Source: a virus. From it: DNA of 30,623 nucleotides. Position numbers and translations under genes: made by a program. The notes under the pieces are model-generated. The model ran no database searches. It was not told where the DNA came from and worked only from the letters and a program-made list of their open reading frames with translations. How positions within the stretch are numbered: position 1 is the stretch's first letter; each line of letters begins with the position of its first letter. Of this stretch, positions 25,016 to 30,623 are shown piece after piece. The DNA lies in IMG/VR virus record IMGVR_UViG_3300033571_006274, positions 1-30,623 of that record; one strand, 5' to 3'.

Positions 25016-26050
25016 ATGGCAGAGCCATTAAAAATTAAAAAAAGCGGAGCGACCTTTCAAGGTCTACAAACTATGACTACGGCTGAGCAGGATTATGCTG
25101 CTCATATTATTTTAAAAAATTTCGCATCTTCAGCTACTGGTTTAGGTACAGTTAATATTGATGGTGTATCTGGCACGTCTATTGGTACATTTTCTGATAC
25201 TACCAGACCTTATACCGTAGGTCAACATCCAGTTGGTACTGATCTTACAACAGTCACATATACATTTAAACAAGTAGTATCACCTGCCGAATCTGAAACA
25301 TCATTAACTAGACCTGTAGAATATTCAACGAGTGGAGTCAGACAGCAAAATGATACGCAGCTTAATGCTGCGGTTATTTCACGCGCATTGTCAAATATGG
25401 TTGCTGGTGGTGTTGGTGTATACAAATTACAACCTTCTGCCCCTGTAGGAACTTGGGTTTCTCGTGGCACTATAACTAATACAACAAGTGCAGGTACAAA
25501 TACTAGCACATTGTGGCAAAGAACTGATGATACTGCGCCTACTACAGTTCGGCCGATAAAATATTCAAGCAGTGCTCTTCGGGAAATGACGGATGCTGAT
25601 ATACAAACCTTAACTGCAAGATTTAGAAATAGAATTGTAAATACTGGTATAGGTACATATAAAGTTCAGACATCAGCACCAACACCAGGAACTTGGGTCA
25701 CAAGCGGTTCAGCTTTTGATGATACAAGAAATCAGTTAGCTAATCAGACTTATACCGGATCTTACTCAGGATCATATTCTGGAAGTTATACTGGGACATA
25801 TACAAGAGCTTTTAGTGGTACATATTCTAGAGCATTTTCAGGAACATATATTTTATTTTATGCTGGTAGAAATGCGGGCTCTTTTACTGGATCATATACT
25901 GGGTTTTTTACAGGATCTTATACAGGTTCATTTTCCGGTTCTTACACTGGTAACTATACCGGCAATTACTCTGGTAATTATACAGGCGCTACTATTCAGG
26001 CAACCTTAGAGACTGTATCAACTGTTAGTTTGTGGTTGAGAACTGCTTAA
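25016..26050 (+). CDS. Adhesin-like tail protein with aromatic-glycine tetrapeptide array
   Basis: A 344-residue protein. An N-terminal module (LKIKKSGATFQGLQTMTTAE then QDYAAHIILKNFA) matches a common start of structural proteins in marine T4-like phages. Two related domains follow: residues 99-151 (RPVEYSTSGVRQ ... GVGVYKLQPSAPVGTWVSRG) and 179-231 (RPIKYSSSALRE ... GIGTYKVQTSAPTPGTWV), an internal duplication. Residues 245-324 are twenty successive tetrapeptides of the form S/T/N-Y/F-S/T-G. No transmembrane segment is seen. It lies right after the repeat fibre and could be the distal receptor-binding part or an attached adhesin, an inference from composition and position. A ribosome-binding site (AAAGGTGG) precedes the ATG. 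Confidence 0.72.
   Translation: MAEPLKIKKSGATFQGLQTMTTAEQDYAAHIILKNFASSATGLGTVNIDGVSGTSIGTFSDTTRPYTVGQHPVGTDLTTVTYTFKQVVSPAESETSLTRPVEYSTSGVRQQNDTQLNAAVISRALSNMVAGGVGVYKLQPSAPVGTWVSRGTITNTTSAGTNTSTLWQRTDDTAPTTVRPIKYSSSALREMTDADIQTLTARFRNRIVNTGIGTYKVQTSAPTPGTWVTSGSAFDDTRNQLANQTYTGSYSGSYSGSYTGTYTRAFSGTYSRAFSGTYILFYAGRNAGSFTGSYTGFFTGSYTGSFSGSYTGNYTGNYSGNYTGATIQATLETVSTVSLWLRTA
25748..25987 (+). repeat. Twenty tetrapeptide repeats (SYTG-type)
   Basis: 240 bases encode exactly 20 four-residue units, in one register. Most are SYTG, SYSG, NYTG, TYTG or SFTG. Five depart from the pattern (TYTR, TYSR, TYIL, RNAG, FYAG) without losing phase. Codons vary between units, so the array is old and held by selection on the protein rather than recent DNA slippage. 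Confidence 0.9.
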
Positions 26051-26066
26051 TATATAAACATATATT
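26049..26066 (+). promoter_or_regulatory. AT-rich inverted repeat with TATAAACA box
   Basis: AATATAT-AAAC-ATATATT is a perfect 7-bp inverted repeat with a 4-base loop, beginning in the stop codon of the adhesin gene. It contains TATAAACA (26053-26060), 7 of 8 to the late promoter consensus, 23 bases before the next ATG with GAGAGG between. It could be a promoter; the hairpin is A/T only and too weak to be a confident terminator. Confidence 0.35.
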
Positions 26067-26083
26067 GTTAATGAGAGGTTGTT

Positions 26084-26539
26084 ATGCTAATAGAACAAAC
26101 TGAACGCGAGATACTTGACCCATATTGGGGTAATAATTTAAAAACGCAAATTATTTGTAAATTTAAATTTGCTAATGGTGGTATAGCAACTGCCGCAGTT
26201 TCTAAAACTGAAGAAGGTAATCCTGATTGGGATGCCATTTTTGAAAAATTTACTATAGAACAGATAGATGAAAATACTACAGATAAAATTAAATCACGCG
26301 ATGAAATTGTATTAAAAAATCAAATCGATGATCAAAAACGTATTGAAAATATGCGTAGAGAATCGCTATTCTTAGCTAAAACGGATGCATTTGAACTTGA
26401 TCTAGTTCGTACATCAAAAAATACTGCACTTAAATCAAAACTAAGAAAAGCTGCTACTCCTTTAGAAGTGATGATATTTGCAACTATGATTGCGATTGAG
26501 AACTATCAGCAAATCACGGCCCAGCAGAATGAGCAATGA
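26084..26539 (+). CDS. Conserved hypothetical after the fibre genes
   Basis: A 151-residue protein. The N-terminal half (REILDPYWGNNLKTQIICKF, KFANGGIATAAVSKTEEGNP then DWDAIFEKFTIEQIDENT) is a beta-rich small domain resembling short hypotheticals found next to fibre genes in marine T4-like phages. The C-terminal half is a charged helix (RDEIVLKNQIDDQKRIENMR). No catalytic motif is seen. The position directly after the adhesin-like gene is reminiscent of a fibre chaperone, but nothing in the sequence proves that. It overlaps the next gene by 11 bases and has GAGAGG upstream. Confidence 0.6.
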   Translation: MLIEQTEREILDPYWGNNLKTQIICKFKFANGGIATAAVSKTEEGNPDWDAIFEKFTIEQIDENTTDKIKSRDEIVLKNQIDDQKRIENMRRESLFLAKTDAFELDLVRTSKNTALKSKLRKAATPLEVMIFATMIAIENYQQITAQQNEQ

Positions 26540-27269
26540 TATATCTAAAGGATTTTTATTAGTCGCATCATTATCGGCTGGATATTATCAAGCGGCAATA
26601 AAATGCGCGATATCATTAAAAGATTATTATCCTGATGCAAGAATAACTCTTTTTACACATGAAGCTTTCTTTCAAGAAAAACATAGATATTTATTTGAAA
26701 ATATCAAATTAGGTATACCTGTTCATTCCAGAGCAAAATTATGGTGTTTGGATAAAACACCATATGATATTACTGTATATCTTGATTGTGATACTGAAAT
26801 ATGGCATGAAGATATAACAAAAATTTTTGATCAGATAGACGATAATGACATACTAATAACTAAGATTAGAGAATATGCCGGTAAAGGTACATTCATTAAT
26901 CAAGATGAAAAAATGATATACCATTGCGGTGTATTCATGTATAGAAAATCAGAAAAGATTATTAATTTTATGAATGACTGGTGGAAGAATTATCTTTACC
27001 AGATATCAACTTATCCTTGGCCGTGGAAAGAATATGATGAAAAAATGCGGCCTTGGGATCAATTTGCTTTTTGGAAATTATTAAAAGAAGATACATCTGG
27101 AATCAAAATTGGAATTTTCCCGGATGATGCTAGATGGAATTTTGTAGAAACATATAATGAAAATGAAACTAAAAACCCTATAGTTGTTTACCATTATATG
27201 ATACCGTCAGAGGTTATACATGCAAACGCTATCCAAAATCCATCCGGATCTGCAACAGATATTAGATAA
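26529..27269 (+). CDS. GT-A-like glycosyltransferase 1
   Basis: A 246-residue protein starting at ATG 26529 (MSNDISKGFLLVASLSAGYY); a longer in-frame start at 26490 would lie inside the preceding gene. It shows a nucleotide-sugar transferase pattern: AAIKCAISLKDYYPDARITL (first Rossmann-like unit), then YLDCDTEIW with the metal-binding D86-x-D88. Downstream IYHCGVFMYRKSEKIINFMN and a late acidic or aromatic region (PWDQFAFWKLLKED) match the usual NxGxxxxR-type and D-Q active-site positions of GT-A enzymes. It presumably moves a sugar from a nucleotide donor to an unknown acceptor. It overlaps the previous gene by 11 bases and the next by 50, so it belongs to the same operon. Confidence 0.72.
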   Translation: MSNDISKGFLLVASLSAGYYQAAIKCAISLKDYYPDARITLFTHEAFFQEKHRYLFENIKLGIPVHSRAKLWCLDKTPYDITVYLDCDTEIWHEDITKIFDQIDDNDILITKIREYAGKGTFINQDEKMIYHCGVFMYRKSEKIINFMNDWWKNYLYQISTYPWPWKEYDEKMRPWDQFAFWKLLKEDTSGIKIGIFPDDARWNFVETYNENETKNPIVVYHYMIPSEVIHANAIQNPSGSATDIR

Positions 27270-27852
27270 TTTTAGCGATTGGTTTTTTAAGCAAGATCAT
27301 TCATTGCTTAATGTCCAACGTAGAGATGATTTTAAAAAAGAATTATCTTATATCGAATGTACTAATGAAGAATATATCAAAAATGCACTTCCTGAACCAG
27401 AAAGATTTGGTTATCCTAGAGATTGCTATGGTGTCGATCTAAATCATGAATCAAAATTACCTGCTGGATATACAGATGTATTAACACGACTTGATACTAA
27501 TCTGATAGAATTTCTTGGTGCAAGAAATAATGCATTAAAAATGTATTATCCACCAAAAGGGTTTATTGGATGGCATAATAATGGTAATGCTTGGGGTTAT
27601 AATATTATAATGACATATAATAAGACTGGAGATGGATGCTTTTATTCTTATGACCTAGATAATAAAATTATAATTGAGCATCCAGATTCTAAAGGTTGGA
27701 CAGTCAAGGTAGGTTATTTCGGTCCATTTTCAGAACCAAATAAAGTTTATTGGCATTCTGCTAGAACTGAATCTGATAGATTTACACTAAGCTATGTCAT
27801 TTTTGATAAAAATATTTGGGAAAATATGATCGAAGAAATAGAGCTATCTTAG
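27220..27852 (+). CDS. Probable 2-oxoglutarate/Fe(II) oxygenase-like protein
   Basis: A 210-residue protein starting at ATG 27220 (AGAGG 7 nt upstream), within the end of the glycosyltransferase. A jelly-roll-like core begins at about residue 110: YYPPKGFIGWHNNGNAWGY with H119-x-N121, then VYWHSARTESDRFTLSYVIF with H179 and R187. The 60-residue spacing between the histidines and the trailing Arg fit 2OG oxygenases, which hydroxylate proteins or small molecules. The usual HxD has Asn in place of Asp here, so activity is uncertain. The N-terminal 100 residues are helical and unrecognised. It could be an inactive relative. Its 3' end overlaps a convergent gene by 9 bases. Confidence 0.52.
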   Translation: MQTLSKIHPDLQQILDNFSDWFFKQDHSLLNVQRRDDFKKELSYIECTNEEYIKNALPEPERFGYPRDCYGVDLNHESKLPAGYTDVLTRLDTNLIEFLGARNNALKMYYPPKGFIGWHNNGNAWGYNIIMTYNKTGDGCFYSYDLDNKIIIEHPDSKGWTVKVGYFGPFSEPNKVYWHSARTESDRFTLSYVIFDKNIWENMIEEIELS

Positions 27853-28449
27853 CCAAAATATAGCTTTATCATTTTTAGTATATGACGTTGAAATATATTT
27901 GTGATCAATCAAATCATATTTGTCATATTCAAATGTAACAAATTCATCATTTCCTGCATACGATAACATATAGGTTTCAGCATCACTATTAAATTTGTTC
28001 CACAAAAATTCATGGTCACCGCCTAGCCATGTCATCAAAGATGAATTGGCTATTGTAAGATGTTTTCCTTTTTGATGCCGTACTGCGGCATTAATATATT
28101 GTGAATCGATTTTATCTGTATTGGTTGCAAGATATAACATCTCATCATGTTTTATTATTGAATTTAATGGTGCAATTATTTTAGAATCTAGATCAAAAAA
28201 TATACATTTGGTATCTTTTTTGCATATACCATTTTTAAATAGAACCATCTTATACCACCAACGATCTAGATCATATTCACTAACATCTATCAATTTACAA
28301 AAATCTAAACCTTGAAATTGTGATACATCATCAGTTAAGCAGATATGCTCAAAGCTATCGCATAAATATTTTTGACACATAGTATTGATGGCATAAACAT
28401 CTTTGACTGTATATTTTGGCTTAACCAATATGCTATAAACCATGTACAT
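27844..28449 (-). CDS. GT-A-like glycosyltransferase 2 on the opposite strand
   Basis: A 201-residue protein; the ATG at 28449 (MYMVYSILVKPKYTVKDVYA) is chosen because AAGG lies 8 nt upstream. The in-frame ATG at 28509 would overlap the divergent gene. It has CLTDDVSQF, WWYKMVLFKNGI and CIFFDLDSKIIAPL (D86-x-D88), then TIANSSLMTW, the GT-A layout of small phage or capsule glycosyltransferases. It resembles the next plus-strand gene, suggesting a paralogous pair. It is the only minus-strand gene in the 25-kb plus-strand block and converges with the oxygenase-like gene. A TATAAATC box (28491-28484) on the minus strand could drive it. Substrate unknown. Confidence 0.68.
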   Translation of the reverse strand: MYMVYSILVKPKYTVKDVYAINTMCQKYLCDSFEHICLTDDVSQFQGLDFCKLIDVSEYDLDRWWYKMVLFKNGICKKDTKCIFFDLDSKIIAPLNSIIKHDEMLYLATNTDKIDSQYINAAVRHQKGKHLTIANSSLMTWLGGDHEFLWNKFNSDAETYMLSYAGNDEFVTFEYDKYDLIDHKYISTSYTKNDKAIFWLR

Positions 28450-28464
28450 GAAAGCGACCTTATC

Positions 28465-29211
28465 ATGAGCGAACAACCTACTAGATTTATATGTTATAAA
28501 TGGGGTCACAAATACCCAGCATTATATGTAAATCGTCTGTATAGCATGATTAAGAATAATTACAAACGTCCGTTTGTGATGCATTGTATAACTGATGATG
28601 GAATTGGTATTGATAGTAATGTAGTAATTGAAGACCTAGATAAGCTTAGTAGTTTTAGAGGTTCTTCTACTACAATGTTTACTATAGAAAAGGTAAGCGC
28701 ATTTAGATATGGTTTTTTAAATTGTGCGGGTCCATATGTGTTGCTTGATTTAGATATCTTAATCCAAAATGATCTCACCGATTATTTAAATGAATCATAT
28801 AATTTTTCAGAATTTAGAATGATTAATAATTATTGGGCACCACATGATGCAGTAATAAAAGCATATGGACATAGCTATTGCTCAATCAATTCTTCCTTTG
28901 TAACATGGAAAGAAGATCAAGCTCACCATCTTTATAATTATTATAAAAAGAACATAGACAAGATATCTCGTGTTTATTGGAGTTTAGATCATGCATTATA
29001 TTACTTAAATGAAAACCAATATGGATTTCATCCAAGTGGTATAGTTTATAGCTATAATGCTGGAGCCGAATGGCCAGATGATGTAGAAGTCGGTTTATAC
29101 CGAAAAGATTATAAGATTTGCATCTTCAATAATTCTCATGGTCATGGTTTTGATTTACCTGATACTAAAGGTTGGGCAAAAGATATGTGGGTGCAATATG
29201 ATAATACTTGA
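28465..29211 (+). CDS. GT-A-like glycosyltransferase 3
   Basis: A 248-residue protein starting at ATG 28465 (MSEQPTRFICYKWGHKYPAL); the longer in-frame ATG at 28372 would run across the divergent gene. Visible parts are YVNRLYSMIK, MHCITDDGIGID, FTIEKVSAFRYGF and YVLLDLDILIQNDL with D95-x-D97, followed by INSSFVTW. It is clearly related to the divergent minus-strand gene through the TDD...DLD...NSS(F/L)(V/M)TW order, but longer at the C-terminus with a D-H pair in SLDHALYYL and a final Trp-rich end. It ends in an overlap with the methyltransferase-like gene. Its role is likely sugar transfer in virion or surface-glycan modification; the acceptor is unknown. Confidence 0.72.
   Translation: MSEQPTRFICYKWGHKYPALYVNRLYSMIKNNYKRPFVMHCITDDGIGIDSNVVIEDLDKLSSFRGSSTTMFTIEKVSAFRYGFLNCAGPYVLLDLDILIQNDLTDYLNESYNFSEFRMINNYWAPHDAVIKAYGHSYCSINSSFVTWKEDQAHHLYNYYKKNIDKISRVYWSLDHALYYLNENQYGFHPSGIVYSYNAGAEWPDDVEVGLYRKDYKICIFNNSHGHGFDLPDTKGWAKDMWVQYDNT
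28484..28491 (-). promoter_or_regulatory. Possible late promoter for minus-strand glycosyltransferase
   Basis: TATAAATC on the minus strand, 7 of 8 to TATAAATA, lies inside the start of the divergent glycosyltransferase gene. It is followed by AAGG 8 nt before ATG 28449. The predicted leader is about 29 nt. It lies inside coding sequence, so chance is possible. Confidence 0.4.
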
Positions 29212-29947
29212 TAATTATGATAATACCATACGTAGAGTAAAAAGCAAATATCGCGATATGATATTTGAATCTAATGATCTATATGAAGAATTAATCAAAG
29301 AAAGATTATTTGATAAACTTCCTTCAGGTGAAATTTATGGTACAAAATATGAATCCATTATAGAAAAAAATGAGGTTATTAGTAATACCATATGGTATAG
29401 CTTGAATCCCAGATTCACAAAACCTCATTATGAATTGATGAAAGGTTTGCTACCATATTTTAATAATAACAAAATAAATGTAGCAATATTAGGATCTTGG
29501 TATGGTATATTTTTATTGGAGATGTTATCTCTACGTGCACCTCAGATAAACAAGGTAACTTTGATAGATCATGATCCTACAGTGATTAAAGTATCCGAGC
29601 GTATTAAACCTCTTCTCACATTAAAAGATGTAAGATATGTAAAAAGAAATGTTATATTTGATGACAATTCTGATATCTTAGATGAATGTACTGTGTTTAT
29701 AGTACCATCAATAAACATGCTATTACCGTTTGAGGATCTTGTACCAAATCCAAAACCAGGTAGCTTAATTGGTATTTGTGGTGATAGTAATACAATGCAA
29801 AAGAGATATGGTAATGCAATTTTTAATGTTGATGATCTGAAATCTCAAACAAATTTTTCTAAAGAATTGCACACATATCAAGAAACAATAACTATGACAG
29901 AATCTTGGCCACCAATTAAAACATCAGTTTTGGTAGCTCAAGTCTAA
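29198..29947 (+). CDS. SAM-dependent methyltransferase-like protein
   Basis: A 249-residue protein; the ATG at 29198 (MIILDNYDNTIRRVKSKYRD) is preferred to an upstream in-frame ATG at 29138 that would sit deep in the preceding gene. It has a Rossmann-like core: INVAILGSWYGIFLLEMLSL (motif I, with a modified GxxxG), KVTLIDHDPTVIKVSERIKP (acidic D124/D126 after the second strand) and CTVFIVPSINMLLPFEDLVP in place of the catalytic NPPY-type strand. This is compatible with class I methyltransferases. The PSIN motif suggests an amine or N-methylation relation, but that is a guess. It starts 14 bases within the preceding gene. It may act in the same pathway as the three glycosyltransferases. Confidence 0.55.
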   Translation: MIILDNYDNTIRRVKSKYRDMIFESNDLYEELIKERLFDKLPSGEIYGTKYESIIEKNEVISNTIWYSLNPRFTKPHYELMKGLLPYFNNNKINVAILGSWYGIFLLEMLSLRAPQINKVTLIDHDPTVIKVSERIKPLLTLKDVRYVKRNVIFDDNSDILDECTVFIVPSINMLLPFEDLVPNPKPGSLIGICGDSNTMQKRYGNAIFNVDDLKSQTNFSKELHTYQETITMTESWPPIKTSVLVAQV

Positions 29948-29950
29948 ATA
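29943..29950 (+). promoter_or_regulatory. Putative late promoter box before lysis genes
   Basis: TCTAAATA, a CTAAATA variant like the one before gp25, overlaps the stop of the methyltransferase-like gene. It lies 61 bases before the next ATG, in the longest intergenic gap of the right half (64 bases). Confidence 0.35.
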
Positions 29951-30011
29951 GATTTTGTGCGATTCTAAGCTATACCATGAATGACAACAGTATAGCTGGA
30001 GGATGCCTAAT

Positions 30012-30281
30012 ATGGCTGAAAATAAAGAAGAAACCGCAGCGCAGGTACCTGCTCTTACACAAGAACAGACTACGCTGTCAATGGCACATTCATTTTTTGT
30101 TACAAAAATATCGATTATATCTCTTGCATCAATCATGGTATCTGTGGTTGGTGTTTTGTTAATTAGCATTTTTCATCCAGATGTTGATAATAACAAAATT
30201 TTTGAAATTCTCGGACCTGCATTTCAAACCGTAGTCGGTTGTTTTGTTGGAATGGTATCTGCGAATTTCATAAGGAAATAA
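30012..30281 (+). CDS. Small two-segment membrane protein, possible holin
   Basis: An 89-residue protein from ATG 30012 (MAENKEETAAQVPALTQEQT); a GGAGGA ribosome-binding site about 8 nt upstream favours this start over the ATG at 30003. Charged N-terminus, then two hydrophobic segments: FFVTKISIISLASIMVSVVG plus VLLISIF (about residues 28-54), and a second stretch from ILGPAFQTVVGCFVGMVSAN (about 65-84). It ends with IRK, a basic tail. Size, topology and neighbourhood fit a holin or lysis-associated membrane protein. No homologue is recognised, and another small membrane role cannot be excluded. Confidence 0.5.
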   Translation: MAENKEETAAQVPALTQEQTTLSMAHSFFVTKISIISLASIMVSVVGVLLISIFHPDVDNNKIFEILGPAFQTVVGCFVGMVSANFIRK

Positions 30282-30285
30282 TATT

Positions 30286-30623
30286 ATGGACCAGCTCCTT
30301 AATATAGTCAAGACGGTTGCACCAACTATCGCAACTGCGATGGGTGGACCTCTTGCAGGTATGGCAGTTCGCACCTTATCCGAGACATTGCTTGGTAAGC
30401 CTGACGGTACGCAAGAGGAGCTGGCCGCGGCGGCAGCGGCTGCAACACCAGATCAATTACTTGCGCTAAAAAATGCTGAAAATAATTTTAAGCTTGAAAT
30501 GAAAAAGCTTGATGTCGATTTAGAGCGTATTAGCGCAGGTGATCGTGATAGTGCTCGTCAGATGGCAATGCAAAATCCAAGAGATTGGACACCAAGGGCT
30601 TTGGCAGGTGTTATTACAGTTGG
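30286..30623 (+). CDS. Partial GTA-type 3TM holin-like protein
   Basis: Truncated at the right edge (112 codons visible). The ATG at 30286 has AAGGA about 9 nt upstream and is 4 bases after the previous stop. The visible part includes a hydrophobic Gly/Ala-rich start (IVKTVAPTIATAMGGPLAGM), a poly-Ala helix and a charged helix ending in ERISAGDRDSARQMAMQNPR then DWTPRALAGVITVG. The motif DRDSARQ followed by DWTPR is typical of the GTA_holin_3TM family, whose membrane segments lie in the missing C-terminal part. Its base composition is noticeably more GC-rich than its neighbours at the start. It fits a lysis cassette with the preceding small membrane protein. Confidence 0.65.
   Translation, partial: MDQLLNIVKTVAPTIATAMGGPLAGMAVRTLSETLLGKPDGTQEELAAAAAAATPDQLLALKNAENNFKLEMKKLDVDLERISAGDRDSARQMAMQNPRDWTPRALAGVITV

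Noticed and set aside
28372-28464. Longer N-terminus for the plus-strand glycosyltransferase 3
   Set aside because: The upstream extension reads through the divergent glycosyltransferase and its ribosome-binding site, and the family-like sequence starts at ATG 28465.
29924-30169. Minus-strand open frame across the small membrane protein gene
   Set aside because: The plus-strand gene has a strong GGAGGA site and hydrophobic segments; the minus frame has no ribosome-binding site and no recognisable features.

Overview
The window looks like the tail and baseplate region of a T4-related contractile-tailed bacteriophage, probably marine or alphaproteobacterial in lifestyle. This rests on an AT-rich genome, tightly packed genes with TAATG/ATGA start-stop overlaps, and recognisable counterparts of T4 gp4, gp53, gp48, gp54, gp26, gp27, gp5, gp25, gp6, gp7 and gp8. 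The gp8-like, gp7-like and DUF4815-type proteins have the enlarged form known from cyanophages and pelagiphages rather than from T4 itself. Family assignments were made by reading the proteins; no database search was run.

Region 1 (1-5467, minus strand). Read from right to left, this holds head-completion nuclease gp4, a gp2-like protein, tail-tube initiator gp54, baseplate-hub chaperone gp26, a previously uncalled 57-codon gene in the gene 51 position, a large hub or tape-measure-like protein with an embedded peptidoglycan hydrolase domain, and a truncated Pro/Ala-rich membrane-active protein with 33-bp tandem repeats. gp26 and the 57-codon gene are joined by a clear candidate -1 frameshift site: eight T's in register, with a Shine-Dalgarno-like sequence 8 nt upstream.

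Region 2 (5482-17478, plus strand). A T4-late-type promoter box opens a long baseplate operon: gp48, gp53, gp27-like hub, gp5-like spike, PAAR tip, an unknown coiled-coil protein, gp25, gp6, gp7-like and gp8-like. The gp5-like spike has an OB fold and a beta-helix but no lysozyme domain. The lysis activity instead seems to sit in the minus-strand hub protein.

Region 3 (17494-26050). This holds a 2151-residue DUF4815-type structural protein with a poly-proline/poly-glycine hinge, a short conserved coiled-coil protein, a fibre with 33-residue repeats, and an adhesin-like protein ending in exactly 20 in-register aromatic-glycine tetrapeptides.

Region 4 (26084-29947). A small accessory block with a modification flavour: a conserved 151-residue protein, three GT-A-like glycosyltransferases (one on the minus strand, back to back with a likely paralogue), a 2-oxoglutarate-oxygenase-like protein and a methyltransferase-like protein. 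Its position directly after the fibre genes suggests modification of virion proteins or a host surface glycan, but this is inference.

Region 5 (30012-30623). Two consecutive membrane proteins look like a holin or lysis cassette; the second is cut by the window edge.

No tRNA, integrase, transposon or CRISPR array was seen. No gene-free stretch exceeds about 65 bases.
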